Assembly (NCBI RefSeq): GCF_020882245.1
Contig: NC_083598.1
Coordinates: 29,983,858-30,047,857 of the forward strand
DNA: 64,000 bases
Direction of reading: 5' to 3'
Source: Rhopalosiphum padi
Taxonomy: Eukaryota; Arthropoda; Insecta; Hemiptera; Aphididae
Both the position numbers and the translations under genes were made by a program. The notes under the pieces were generated by a model. The model was given only the letters and a program-made list of their open reading frames with translations, was not told where the DNA came from and did no database searches. Numbering within the stretch: position 1 is the first letter of the stretch; every line of letters starts with the position of its first letter. Positions 51,201 through 64,000 of the stretch are shown one piece after another.

Positions 51201-54200
51201 TACTACCACAGCGCCACTATTGACAATACTACCTATACTATATTTACTAATAATATTGTTTACGTAATACCGCGACCGTCATCGGCCGGTCCTTCGATTG
51301 TAAATAGTAAAAGGATTATAAGATCTGTATATTGTACTGCAGTGCGCAGGATTTTTCCCCGTTGCCCAAAGCAGAACGTGTTGATTGTTGGCTGCAAATT
51401 ATGTCTGATTATATATTATATTCAAAGTCAATGGGGGTATAGTAATTATAGTATCGTAGATAGGTAACTCATAAGAGTCATTTATTTGAGATCAAACAAG
51501 TTCAACTAATTTTTTTATGATTTTATAACTGCAAGACAAGATGAGATTACTAAAGTCAAAAGCTTTAACCCTTGATTAAAAAATCCTAAAAAAAAGTATT
51601 TTAAAATATTCTTGTTTTTTTTTCTTCATTTGTTTAGGTGTAATGGTAGGTATATATAAACTGAAACGATAATACAATAGTTTTATATAATTATATATAT
51701 ATATACTAGTATACTACCCCCCCATAAGTGCGTTGTTAAGCCAACTGCACTAATGGTAAATTTCCTGTGGTTCAATTTGGGTTCAAGGAACTATTGCGGC
51801 ACTGCCCATGTCCCGTTGGAACAAATTCCGATTTACTTATTCTGCAGTAATACAATACCCATCCGACACGAACAATAAAAATCGGCAAACACATACGGTT
51901 GTGCTGCCGTCCCAAAGGGCCCTTCGAGATATCAAAACGTCACTACTCACTAGGAAATCAGCCCCAAAAAAATAAAACGATTTACTGAGGGCTGTACCCG
52001 TATGTATATGGAATGTAGTAATATAGTTTCTTTTTTTTATTTCCATTTCTTGTTCAACATGCGCAGCGCAGTGAGAAGATCAGCCGGTGGTAGTGATGAC
52101 CAGGTGTTCGAGCTGGGAGCTACACATATTGTACAGGGGTGCGTATTATTATTATTTTATTCCGTACCCCACGAAGCCCCCACAGTAATAATCGAATAAT
52201 AGCTGTATATATATATAGGTATGTATATACACCTATAAATGCCGTTATTTATTACATATGAACGACGGACTTGTATTATATGGTAATATACGCCGTAAAC
52301 AGTAGGGTATTTTAAAAAATATTGGGAATAAACATATATAACTTACTACATAGACATAGCACGAAAGATGTTTGGGGGAACAGTTTTGCGTATATTATAT
52401 CCTGAAGTCAAGGTCTGGAGTTTGCTTGTGGACTGTGGTGTACGAGCTTGTATTTATAACAAGTAACATATATATATATTATTAACTATATTATTATATA
52501 TCTCGACCGGCGCCGTAATTGGGTTTAAATATACATATACGTAAATTAATGTAACTAATAATAATAATGCATAACGCACACATGCATAATACAGAGATAT
52601 GTACTATAATAAATAATAATATGTAATATTGTAATCTTAATGTGTTTTTTTACAGCTATGGTATTCACCACTTGGTGACTTTTTCCAGCAACGAGCAACC
52701 CCTTCTACGTGATATAAAATAATATCATTATACAGAGTGAAACATTTAAATGAAAACACTTATTCATAGTGAAATTTTTAATTTTATAAAAACTCTTTTT
52801 ATGCATAAGGTTTGAAGTAAATATTTTATAACACTAAAAAACAATTATTTTTATCGGTGGGTTTTAATTTTTTTTTAATGACAAGTCAATAACCTATAGA
52901 TAGGTACTTTTATGTATATATATATACATATGATCAGAAACAGCTGGATACCTATTAGACTTATAAAAATGTGGTTTAAAAATAATTGAACAAATTTAAG
53001 TTTTAAAGTTTAAATAAGCAGCGACATATTATACTATAGGCATATTATAGCAGTGTAACTTTTGTCTTGACTTCTTGAGTGATATATATTGCGTGTTATT
53101 TTAATTAGGTACTGTTGAAGTAGGTAATACCTATAAATTATAATGTAAATAATAACAAACTATTTATTCAATATTTATACATCAACAATTTCAGAAAAGG
53201 ATTAGGTATGTTTCTGATTATATAGAAATAAAAATATATTAAAAAATTTAAGGAACCACTATGTAATAAAAAATACTTAGCAAAGTGTAACCACTGATAA
53301 GGATTATACTGTATATGAATCTATATTCTATATAATATTATATATACGTACGCGTATTATAAAATACGTATATTATTACACATAATACCTATTTATATAG
53401 GTATCAGGTATATGTATAATATGTAATTCTATCGAAAGCGTAAATGATTTTTACTCTACAGACTACAATAATATATGATATATATATATATATATATATG
53501 TAATAATAAAAATCACTGCGCACGCTACGTTGACTATATAAAATAATAATAGTTATAATAGATATTGTGTATGGCGTATGTATAGGTATCGCGTTATATT
53601 TGGATTTACCTACCTATCGGTACACGATTATTCAATCAAGGAGCTCGTAAATCGTTTGAAATTCCAATCTTGATAAAAAAAAAAAAAACAATAATGAGAA
53701 TGATTTGCGATATTCTGCTTTACTGCCGCAGTTATATACCTATATAACATATATACTGTATATATGTGTATACTGTAGTATACACCGTGCCGTGCAGATA
53801 TTCCAATAAAAGAGACACACGTAACTCCCTCTATAACTCACCGACCAGTCTCACAACCAGTTATAAAATAATATATTCGTCTATATTAAATTTAATATAC
53901 ATTTATTTATGAAACAACTGTTTTTTACGTATATTTCATCATTCCAATAATACTTATATACATATATTATTATGTACGAACCAATGATGTGAATGTAATT
54001 ATATATACACGTAAGCATATATATATTTATATATATATATGTGCGTATACACACGCCTAACGCGTGAATATATATAACATGAGTACATGACTGTGTATAT
54101 ATTCGTAGTGGGGGAGGTTCCGGGTTCAACCCCCCACCTAAAATGTCTTCAAAACAATAATTTGTTTTTAGTGTATATTCGTGTATATATATACACTATA

Positions 54201-56386
54201 TATATATATATATAAATAGGTTATATGTGATTTTTTTTTCATCATAAGGACTTCTCGTCACATTTATACCTCACCCGCGGCTCACCCTATCCAGAAAAAA
54301 AGACAGATATTAAGACGCGTGGTAAACAATCGACTTCGTCACAGTAGGTATAACTAATACATAATATATTTATACATATACATACATGAATACTTAATTA
54401 TTACTTATAGCTAAAGACTAAAATAATAAATGCTAATATTATATATATATTATATTATTATTATATGTATAACATTTCTTATTCATATGTTATAATAATA
54501 ATATAATATTATACTAAACATGACGATGTACCTACCTATATATAAAACACAATATTAGTTATTACTGTATTATATATATGCACGTAACAATGAAGTTTGA
54601 TAAACAAATAAGTATATATTAATTATCTTAACGACTTTGCCGAAGTTAAGTGTAGTATAACATTATATATACAAAGCCACCAAGGTAATTAGGAATTATT
54701 TAATTTTGATATGATTATAATTTATTATTTTAATTATTAATATAATAATATGATATAAATAAAAATATTCTCTTATTGTAGGCACCATTGCACCAGACAC
54801 CAGTTTGTATAATTGTATTATTTTGCACATGATGGGTATTTTATGCGTGATATGTGTATTACATCATATATATATTATATCGATGACATATTATTTAGGT
54901 GTAATAATATAATAGCAAGCAGGGCATAATAACAAATGACGAATTAAAAAATAAAATCATATAAATTATTATTAATATGTTTTAACTTATCGAGACAAAA
55001 AAAAACATTCTTTATGACAAAAATATAAATTAATATCACTTTAATATTAATTTACAAGACATCCGACGGCCGACGTAATTCCACTAGCAGAGACTAGATA
55101 ATTACCCGGCAGTAATAAGTCAACTGACATCTGACTACATCGTCTTGAGTGTGTTGAGTGGATATTACCTATAAGAATTGTTCTTATTATATTGTATATG
55201 GCACTTTTATATTATAGTAATTTTGTAATTTACAGTTACCTACATAATTAAGGGTTATTTATTTCTAACTAATTGGGTTAGTTTTTTAGGTATACTTGCC
55301 TAACTTATTAGTAATATTAGTTTAAGCTTTTAAGTTAATTTCATGAAGGTACCTATACTTCTAAATCTAAGCTATCATAAATTAAATTATAAATATTTTT
55401 AAAAATACGTTTCTATAATAGGACATAAGGGAATATAATAAAATGGTAATTTTTAATATTTTTTTTTTTAGTCAAATATCGATTATGATTAATTATTTAT
55501 AAGTTTATAGCTGCTTTAACTTTAAAAGTTTGATTGAAAACTGATAGGAGTATATACATTCAGGAAGACAGACCACTCACTACGATTTATATTCCTATGG
55601 GAGTATGGTGCACTAAATACCACTTAATTTCCCATCTTGTCTAAACTTTAATAACAATTATAAATACTAAAATACTAGGCTATATCAAACAAAAAATATT
55701 ATGTATTATATATTTGTATAAGCTTATAAGTTGTAGGTAAGTATGTTAGGTATATGTATTAAAAAAAATATTCCACTGCATAATGTAAAAATTTGTTCAA
55801 CATTTTTTAGGGATTACAAAATTATTATTCATATTTACTATACTTTCTTGCCCCCAACTTCAAAAATACAATTACCCTGTAATATATGCCTATACTATTC
55901 TGTTATAATTTATAGTACACCTTACACACGCACTGAACGGTATTTTTATTTTTTGTACACGCGACTACGCGAATCATATTAGATACCTACTATATTATAA
56001 TACATATCGATCGACTCGACTATAGGAATCATACTTGTACAATACAACAGTTATACTTATACACCATGATAATACCATTAACGTATTACGTAGAGCCGTA
56101 TATAGTATATAATATGTATTAAGTAGATATTATAATAACGATCAACGGAATAAATATTGTGAATTTGTAATACTGTAATAGTTTCCTACATTTAAATATA
56201 TTTCACTTATCGCGCACCAACTCTAAACAGTCTAAACTATAATTTTTTTTACGATTATTGTTCGGTACCTAGGATTTTCATTACGAGTCTCCTAACCACT
56301 ATAATAACTATACAAGTATGTTACTACTACATATGTAAATATGTTATATTTTACACGGCGAATTATTTATATTTTATACGCGTAGA
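51201..56386. other. Intergenic, simple-sequence rich, no gene seen
   Basis: This is long AT-rich sequence with many TA dinucleotide runs (for example near 53480-53499, 54030 and 54190) and no protein-like frame. At 54106-54138 a phrase resembling a tRNA T-arm (GGTTCCGGGTTCAACCCC) has no acceptor stem or other arms, so it is not a tRNA. Near 51715-51960 a less AT-rich patch has no recognisable content. Confidence 0.4.
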
Positions 56387-56523
56387 CAGTGGCGGATTAA
56401 GCAATTTATCGCCTTCTCAAATTATAATATAATATTATAAATAGGTACATTTTATTTTTTAAGTGCGGCAAATTTTACGTTCCAATCACATGATTACTTT
56501 GCCTGTTGGGTAATCCGACGCTG
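56387..56523. mobile_element. hAT-like MITE, CAGTGGCGGATTA ends
   Basis: The 137 bases begin CAGTGGCGGATTAAGC and end TAATCCGACGCTG, inverted repeats with two or three mismatches over 13. The flanks CGCGTAGA and TGCGTAGA are an 8-base duplication with one mismatch. No coding content. Confidence 0.85.
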
Positions 56524-56656
56524 TGCGTAGATAGTATTATTAATTATTATTAAATTTCGTATTGTTGTTTTTCAGTTTTTTCTAGTAGTACGGATTACAA
56601 ATTATAATTTACTATAATACATTTAGATTTAGGTACATAATAGGTATATAATGTAG

Positions 56657-57369
56657 GGGCGTCACCGTTTTAGGCCAAAATGTACCCTTCCCTTTTCAGC
56701 CAGTGTCACTTTTCGGCCAAAAGTTACTGTTTACTTTTCCGCCAGCACAGTTTTCTTTTAACAACTTATGAGTTATGATTATACCCAAAAATGTGATTTT
56801 TTTTTAAACTATTACCTACCTAATACTTTATGAAAACATGATAAAATAAAATAACAAAATGTTGCAATAAAATGTTATAATATAATACATTATTCGAATA
56901 AAAATTAATAAGGTATTAATTATAATTCTTTATTAATTGATATAACTATTAACTATATAGGTATTAACCTAAAATCAACGAAATGAAGCTTACATTAAAG
57001 ACTATAAAAATAATAAAATATGTCGTTACAAATTTGTCAAACAAATATCATATAATTATAAAAATAAAACTTCTGAATGCATATTTTATTATTATTATAT
57101 TTGTATTCGACTAATGTATTATATTATAACATTTTGTTATTTTATATTATTTTATTTTATTATTTTTTCATAAAGTATTAGGTAGGTAATAATTTTTTTT
57201 TAAAAAAATCATAGTTTTGGATACAATCATAAATTCATAACTCATAAGTTGTTAAAACTGTGCTGGCTGAAAAGTGACAATGGCCGAAAAGGGAACTGTA
57301 AGTGTTGGCCGAACAGTGACACTGGCCGAAAAGGGAAGGGTATATTTTGGCCGAATAGGGGGCCGCCCC
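56657..57369. mobile_element. Foldback element with ~250-bp inverted arms
   Basis: A 713-base element lies between perfect TAATGTAG copies (56649-56656 and 57370-57377). The left arm (about 56657-56901) and right arm (about 57107-57369) are reverse complements over some 250 bases. Landmarks include CTTATGAGTTATGATTATA and ATTACCTACCTAATACTTTA with inverted partners on the right. Each arm starts with subterminal repeats of a TTTTCGGCCAAAA-like motif. The unpaired centre of about 200 bases has no protein. The 8-base TSD points to hAT-class mobilisation. Confidence 0.9.
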
Positions 57370-58440
57370 TAATGTAGTAATGTGTGATTAGAGTTGATCA
57401 TTATTGTTGATAAATTTGATATCAATACACGGGTGCCCATATAGCTAACATTTTAAGAGGAGAGGGACGAGGGAGCAAAATAAAAAAAATCTCAAATTTA
57501 AGGTAGATAAATAAATAAGGTGTAAATAATGTCATTCCAACATATAAATATAAAATATTATAATATGCTATTATTTTTATAACTAATAATTGTATTGGTT
57601 TATTATAGTTAATTAAAATAATTTTTAGAAGTATCTACTTACAAGTCAAAAATAGAAAATAAAATATACTCAGATGTATTATTCAGTATTGGTAAATAAG
57701 AATTGAAAATATCTTATTATCTTCGTTTTATGATATAAAAGTCATTAGATAATGGTAATAGTTATTCAATTTTAAGTTAATATTATTTTCCCAGGGGAGG
57801 TAAATGCTTCGTCTTATATCCTTTCCCCCCAATCAGTGCTCATACATCTATATATTACTTTATATTTAATAATAATTACTCGATAGAATCAAGGTATATA
57901 TATTTTATAATCATATTAAAATACTTATATGTAATACAAGTTTACGACTATATAAATACCTACAAACGAGTTATATAGTCTTGCCATTTTGACATTATAC
58001 AAATGAACTTATACAGCTGTAGTGATGCAGTGCACTTATAGGCTTATAGGTTATCGAATATTTTAATCATATATTAAGGCATCGAAACGTAATAAAAATG
58101 TAATTATTTAACTTATTATTATTAGTAGGTAAGTAGTATACGTAATATATAAGCATTAATCATTAATCATCCGTATATACTATATAATATGTGAATAATA
58201 TTTATGTACCTACCTATACCTAAAAATGTAACTGTAAAAATTAACATTTCTCAAAAAGGTACACAGTATACGGGCCCCGTGTTCGATTGCCCCTCACTAC
58301 TTCACCTTTTAAGACACCATCACTGGCTGTACATGAATCGCGTCCCGAAATTAAAAATCCCATAAGTGAATACACGAAATATTGCACCTTGGGTTTGTCA
58401 AAATAGTGCTAGATCATCATTCAATAGAAGAAATATTTGT
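57370..58440. other. Intergenic, transposon debris
   Basis: Near 57430-57480 and 57795-57845 are G-rich and C-rich phrases (GGGTGCCCATATAGC; CCCCCCAATCAGTGCTCATA) that may be ends of another decayed MITE. From 58285 a frame reading SPFKTPSLAVHESRPEIKNP leads into the ORF that follows but is interrupted, so it probably belongs to it. Confidence 0.35.
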
Positions 58441-58914
58441 ATGACTTTGGCAATAAGGCACCAACTTCAATTAAATGAAATGTTTACTAAAGGTAAATTA
58501 AATAAATCAGTTATTGTAGGACCTCAAAAAGAAATAGATTCCATTAAAGCCTGTCTAATTCAAAATGAACTAAATCTTAATAACATTGAAACATTAATAA
58601 GAGTTAAATGGGCTGAAGTAAAGGGGACAAGTTATAAACTAAAAACTATTTTGACGTTAGATATTATGAACGATAACCCAAATTTTGTTATTGTAAAAGA
58701 TATTTTTCTTTATGGACCGAATAGGGTAGTTTTTGAGTGCAGTAAATTTACAACAATTGGTTTTGATGAACATGTTTTTTGTTATGAAGTAACATCACCA
58801 GAAATAAATGATTTATGTTATATATTCCAAGATTTATTGATATCACCTATTCCTAATACTATAAATATTGTATCAAATGGAATATATTATATAACTGTAA
58901 GAAGTCCTTTATAA
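58441..58914 (+). pseudogene. Transposon-linked multicopy ORF, 5' damaged
   Basis: A frame of 157 codons from ATG 58441 ends at TAA 58914; homology seems to extend back through 58384 in the same frame. Upstream, a second frame (about 58285-58395) reads SLAVHESRPEIKNPISEY and ends in a stop. This suggests one older ORF broken by a frameshift near 58395. Landmarks are SSFNRRNICMTLAIRHQLQL, VKWAEVKGTSYKLKTILTL and FTTIGFDEHVFCYEVTSPE, ending YYITVRSPL. The style matches repeated aphid transposon-linked proteins I recall in outline but cannot name. AATAAA follows at 59019. It could be a domesticated single-exon gene; the upstream damage argues against that. Confidence 0.5.
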
Positions 58915-59829
58915 ATAATAGTTTACTTAAGTATCAATTGTAAATATTTTGTATATTTTTAATATTGTATATGTGCATTGAATATTTTTTTTAATATATT
59001 GTAATGTAAAATAATTATAATAAACATGTTTATTTAATTTATGTCAACAAATAAAAAAAAATTATTAATTTGAAAACTGCTTTTCTTTCAACTATTTAAC
59101 CAAGTTGTATTAACTGAATAGTAATATTGTAACAACTAAGTAATTTTGTAACAATAACTATCAGATACACAATTTCAACAAGTTAGTTTTGTAGTACCCT
59201 CTAAATAATTTGTAGTATATACAATTAAATTTGTAAAGTCAAAAAAAAAAATATTTCTGCTTTACTTAAGTGTTCTGTTAAACCCGCACAGTGTTTTTCT
59301 GATTTTTCAAAATAACTTAGTAACAGTAACTGAACATTTTGTAAATGTCATACTGAGTTCACCCATAAATATACATACTTTCTGTTATCAATACGATCAC
59401 ATTCAGTTTTAATAACAGAACAAATTTGTTGTTACTACAACTTCTGATTAACAGGAATGAGTTAGTAAGCGTAACCATACACATTGCTGTCCCTGAGCCA
59501 ACAGGAATTCACAGTTATTATTACTACATTTTGATTATGTTAACAGAATATTTTTTTCAGTGTGTCTGTACTAAAAATTATATTTTTATAAATATATTTA
59601 TTGGTTTTGGTTATACCACAGTTCTATTTCAATATGGTAACTTTAAAACAGATTATAGAACATCTTTATTAATTTGGATGCAGATTTCATTTAGGTTAGA
59701 GTTAGTGGAGGAAAATTCAAATGTTTGATTTGTCAAGAATAAAATAAAACTATATTAGAAATAAGCAAGTAATTTCTTAAAATATTTTTTTTGTCAACCG
59801 TTTAAAAAATTAAAAGTTAAAGCCGATAT

Positions 59830-61084
59830 GGGCGATTGTAAACTCTCCCGATGGTAAATTCTCCCGGGTCTACTCCAGTATTACCTGACGGAAACATGTA
59901 CTCTCCCGGGTCTTCAGTACCGTGACTTCCCACGTCGCCGAAATCCAAATTGCCGACTTATTAAAAAATAAAAGTAAATACAAATTTGTCACGTATAAAT
60001 GGTTATTAATACATTGTCAGTATTCAGTAGATATATTATATAAAAATAAAAGTAGGTTATGATATATTATTATATACAGAGCTAAGGCACATATTCTTCG
60101 AACAGTTTTTTTTACTTCATCATTGTGTGTATAATCGTGCACTAATCCAACTTTTTATACTTGACGCCATATAGATTGCCCAAAAATGAAAAGGGCATCC
60201 TTTTATTTCTGCGTTTTATCCAAATAAATCTCTATTGGCAACTATCATTCCTATTTAAAAATAAATTTGAAATGTTTTTGGTTTAAAAGCCAAATAATTT
60301 CTCAAGGCAGCTTCTTTAATGATATTGAACATTCTCTTATAAGTATTATCTATTGCTTTTATTCGGTGAAAAATCATAAACCTAAATATAAATAAATATA
60401 TTAATGTAAATTTAATGTAATATATTATAATGTTAATGTATAAAAATATGAATATAATATAATAGGTATATATTTATATAATATGTTAGTAGGTATATAT
60501 ATTAATTTTTGAAATGATAACATACCATAACCATTGGTACCATAACACCCATTATTTTTATTTAGTATATTTTTCGTCAAATTGAGTTGTCGGCGAATTG
60601 GGATTCGGAAAAGTGGGTATGAACCCTTAGTACTACTAATTTAATTTAATAAAAATCATAAAATAAATCTAATATATATATTTAAATGTTAAGTTTCATT
60701 TAAAAAAAGTCAATCATATAATAATATAAATTAATTCCTTTAGCTGCTATGAGCTATAATATTATAGTCAAAATACAATAAAAAATAAATTTAATATACA
60801 AAATATATAATAAAATAAGTTTTTAAATTTTTTTTTAATAATATAGAAACACACAGATTTAAAAAAAACTTGTGGTATCTATTTCATAGTCTTTTATAAT
60901 ATATATTATTTTTTGTATTACTGTCTTTACTTGTTTTGTTTAGTTTATTGCAACTTTAAATTTTAATGTTTATTTCAGTTTGAAAATGTTGATCCGAGAG
61001 AGTTAACATATTCCTACAGGTAAATATGATGTTGACCCGGGAGAATACTATTTTTACCATAAAATCGGGACTTTACCACTGCCC
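59830..61084. mobile_element. GGGC-type MITE, copy B, interrupted
   Basis: The left end is GGGCGATTGTAAACTCTCCC and the right end, inverted, GGGCAGTGGTAAAGTCCCGA. GCCGATAT and GCCGATAG (59822-59829 and 61085-61092) form an 8-base duplication with one mismatch. The motif order and AT-rich core (GAGCTATAATATTATAGTCA) match copy A at 14882-15489. A second TIR element fills 59921-60628, so the copy's own length is about 540 bases. Confidence 0.82.
59921..60628. mobile_element. TIR element nested in MITE copy B
   Basis: A 708-base insertion splits copy B between duplicated AGTAC (59916-59920 and 60629-60633). Near the left end is CCCACGTCGCCGAAATCC then AAATTGCCGAC. Inverted from the right is CCCACTTTTCCGAATCCC then AATTCGCCGAC. 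The TIRs match over about 30 bases with several differences. The interior has no protein. A 5-base duplication and these ends do not match the outer element, so this is another family of unknown class. Confidence 0.75.
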
Positions 61085-61363
61085 GCCGATAGTCGATACT
61101 GTATTAATTTTAGTAGGTAATAAGTAAAGGTCGGATTTATATTCTCTTAAAATCCTTAAAATATGATGTTTTTATGTCACATAAAATAGGCAATATATTC
61201 TCTTAATATTCTTTTAAAATACCAAATATATGATGTTTTATGTTCTTAAATATGCAAAATCTTCATTTAATATTAAAAAAAATTCAGTTTAAATTTATTT
61301 TTTATTAATTTGGTTTTAAATATATTTAATTTAATTAATTTTACAACAACAATTAATTACTAT

Positions 61364-61730
61364 TTATTGTTTAATGTGTTCCGGTGTCATTTTAGTACGC
61401 TGGTTTGTAAAAATACTTTTGTAGATGCTGAAGGACCGTTCGACATCAACCGATGTCACTGGAGAATATTGCAAGTCGGCTACCATAGTCGGTGAATAAT
61501 TTTCCAGAAGTTGTACTGTGTTATTTCCACTAAGAATTTGTCCAATATTTTTCAAAAATTTGTATCCTTTGTTTTTTGTTGAAGTTGCAATATTTTTGTT
61601 TTTACTACTCTTTCTTCTGGTATTTGTTCAAGTTGTGTCAAAGTGTTTTCGATAATATTTATCATATCAACTAAGGGAGTATTTGATTTTTCCAAACTTT
61701 TGATAGTTGTAACAATTTGAAGAAAATGAT
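61364..61730 (-). pseudogene. hAT transposase C-terminal relic
   Basis: On the minus strand, 61555-61364 encodes KNIGQILSGNNTVQLLENYS and then YSPVTSVDVERSFSIYKSIF. This is the hAT C-terminal dimerisation region with its conserved SVDVERSFS core. The frame stops early after EHIKQ. Upstream (about 61730-61610) a second frame gives SNTPLVDMINIIENTLTQLE, joined by a frameshift. The BED finger and DDE core are absent. Flanking stretches with repeated ATATGATGTTTTATG words (61150-61260) and a related run near 61915 may be the element ends. Confidence 0.8.
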
Positions 61731-64000
61731 ATGTATTATATTAAATATATCGTAATCGATAAGGAATACCTGGAGATTAATTTTTATTAGAACCCAGAAA
61801 CCCAGAAATAAATCATTTAGTGAACATTGTATTTATCAAAGTGCTGATATACGTGAAATATGTTAAATTATATGCCGATATTACAAAAATATTCTCAAAT
61901 ATTCTCTAACCCCTAAAATATGCTTTTTTATGCAAAATAAATTTTTTCTTGTGAATTCTGTGTTTCGTGAATCGTAAAGATTTCTCACTCCCATTTAACT
62001 ACATAGACTAGAAATAAATATGTAAAATCATAAAAATCCTACCTCTAGTAATAAGTATCTGTTGACAGTCCTAACAAGTCAGTAGGTATAATACGGGATG
62101 GAAAATGTTTTTACATTGGGACATAATTAGTGTGCAGCGCTGGTCAGCATATCTTTAATCCAGGCTTGTACATACGTGTACGGTATAGTTGGTCACTTGG
62201 TCTTGGCCACTTGAGTAATTATAAAAAATATATAGGTACCTATGCAATATTCATGTCTGTTAAAATAAGCTTTTTAATTTTTATTGAACGCCTTTATGGT
62301 AAATTAAAATATTTTTATTTTCGAGATTAAATGAATTAGGCCAAAGATAAAAACATTAAAAACTATTGAGTTCTAATGAGTTCAACAATAGAATACATAA
62401 CTTAATTATTTTAAAATAATAAAAATTATTTCAATGAAATATTAAAGTAATTACTCGTCAATCGAAAATTGAAATAAAGTTATTAGTTTCTAAATAATAA
62501 CATATCAAATATCAACGTTAAACGTATCTACTATCCAGCCATAGTCATCATATTGTATTTATACTTTACAATGTAAAGTTTACATAACGTGCCTATGATA
62601 TATATTTTTAGAAAAATAAATGTTATCGATATTCTGAAAATGCGCGTCGTAATAAGTTTTCTGATAGCTGGAGATATAATTTTTTTTTCTGATAAACCGG
62701 TCGAGAATTTTTGTTCATCGAGTACCTAGCGAGTAAAAAGTGTGAGACTAAGTACCAAGTAGGTATTTACTAATGGTATTTATTATAATATGTGTATAAA
62801 TAATAAAAAATAGGAAAAACACCATTTTAATAATTATTAATTATTATATCATACAATTATAATTATATTTTATACAGATTTTGAATTTATAACAAGCATG
62901 TAATTATAATTTTATTAAGCACGTACATATATATTTATTAGTAGTTACTAGTTAGTTACTAGATATGCGATATAGATACAAGGTTTAGTGTTTTGGAACT
63001 GAAAATAAACTTTATCCCAAATTCCAATATGACCTTTTAAAAACGCACGTTTTGTAAGTCTAAAGTATATATTTATCATTTATACACGATTACTCGAAGA
63101 GCGAAACTATAAACATTAAAATAATAACACTAATAATACAAGTAAACAAATTGATCAATATTATAAATTATAATTTATAATATAATATAGGATACGTGAC
63201 TATAATGTATATTGTATAATGATTAATGAGCATGTCTGAGATTCATACTTACTTATTTTTTGCAGACATCTCTCAATTTAAGAAATTATATGTTGTATGG
63301 TTTCCCGCAATAACTTTTAATATAGCTATCTATTTGTAATTTTGTAACTGTTTTTATCGGATTAGAAATAAAATTATTCGTGTTGCGTTATTTAATAAAA
63401 TCATTAGAATTAGGCATATTATGTTTAAATTCAAATCAATTCCCAAATGTACATAACTATAAATTTAACAGATAAATAATCAAAAGTATCACAGAAAACT
63501 GTTAGATGTTAGTGTTTTAATTTTAAAAAATTGTATCGAATATAAGGGTCCAAAATTATGTTTATAAAATGTTAGAAAAAAAAATTTGCGAGTTCATGGA
63601 AAAATGTTCAACGAGTAAGAGGTTACCTAACCAGTAACCTTAAATTAATAATATATAATTATAATTATCACATTATTGTTTTATTTTCCTATGCAAAATT
63701 CTTAAAATTCCAAACCTCTTAAAAATTGAAAATTATAAAATGGTAGCAGGATAAACTATTCTATAGTTAATATTATTTATCATTTTTCTCTGTAGAATTT
63801 GTTATAAGGATAAGCGTGGGTGTATACATTCATAAGATAACAAACGTAAATATGCAACTTTATTCTCATAAATTATTTTAGTAACAACATTGTAGTGTAT
63901 GGGAAATATGTATAGGCATTTTTTTTTTTTTAATAAAAAACAGTTTTATACCATTTGTATTTTGTATTTTTAAAAATAATACAAATTATAAAATATATAA
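61731..64000. other. AT-rich end of window, no gene seen
   Basis: No protein-like frame, RNA gene or resolvable element. Small frames near 62130-62330 are judged to be chance. The stretch may be intergenic or part of an intron of a gene outside the window. Confidence 0.45.

Noticed and set aside
51715..51960. Possible small RNA or LTR-like patch
   Set aside because: No recognisable snRNA landmarks, primer-binding site or terminal repeats.
54106..54138. tRNA-like T-arm phrase GGTTCCGGGTTCAACCCC
   Set aside because: No acceptor stem, D-arm or anticodon arm can be drawn around it; it looks like transposon text.
1..64000. CRISPR arrays, operons, bacterial genes or horizontally acquired genes
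   Set aside because: All supported genes have eukaryotic introns; no direct-repeat/spacer pattern or bacterial-type frame was seen.

Overview
The window looks like nuclear DNA of an aphid or a close hemipteran relative. It is very AT-rich, genes are split into many short exons with GT-AG introns, and it carries relics of hAT, FLYWCH/MULE and LINE elements of the kind common in aphids. That assignment is inference from style and protein resemblance; the species cannot be named from the sequence alone.

Left part (1-22 kb): a minus-strand PARP-like ADP-ribosyltransferase gene whose catalytic domain is broken by one frameshift (703-2897), a GC-richer tract with a 341-bp tandem duplication (7.5-8.2 kb), two FLYWCH-domain relics, an orphan plus-strand gene with a duplicated 46-residue repeat and a basic Cys-Cys tail (12114-12737), a single 5S rRNA copy on the minus strand (13001-13121), several TIR elements, and a three-exon gene for an 82-residue protein (18576-19650).

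Centre (22-40 kb): the complete Integrator subunit 1 gene (IntS1, minus strand, 29 coding exons, 22393-31537, about 1943 residues). Next comes an element-rich gap holding two hAT-type MITEs, a LINE 3' end with target-site duplication and a near-perfect palindrome, then a four-exon plus-strand gene for a 223-residue protein I do not recognise (34632-36221).

Right part (39-64 kb): the elongation factor Ell gene (minus strand, nine coding exons, 39343-50621, 518 residues). Its first exon sits in a GC-rich promoter about 8 kb from exon 2. Beyond 51 kb there is no host gene I can support. That stretch holds a 713-bp foldback element with arms of about 250 bp, a transposon-linked ORF, a GGGC-terminated MITE interrupted by a second TIR element, and a hAT transposase relic.

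IntS1 and Ell both act in RNA polymerase II transcription, including snRNA genes. Their closeness here may be chance. The less ordinary items are the frameshifted, catalytically altered PARP copy, the repeat/Cys-Cys orphan, the 82-residue protein with an AKAP-like helix, and the set of TIR elements with clean target-site duplications.
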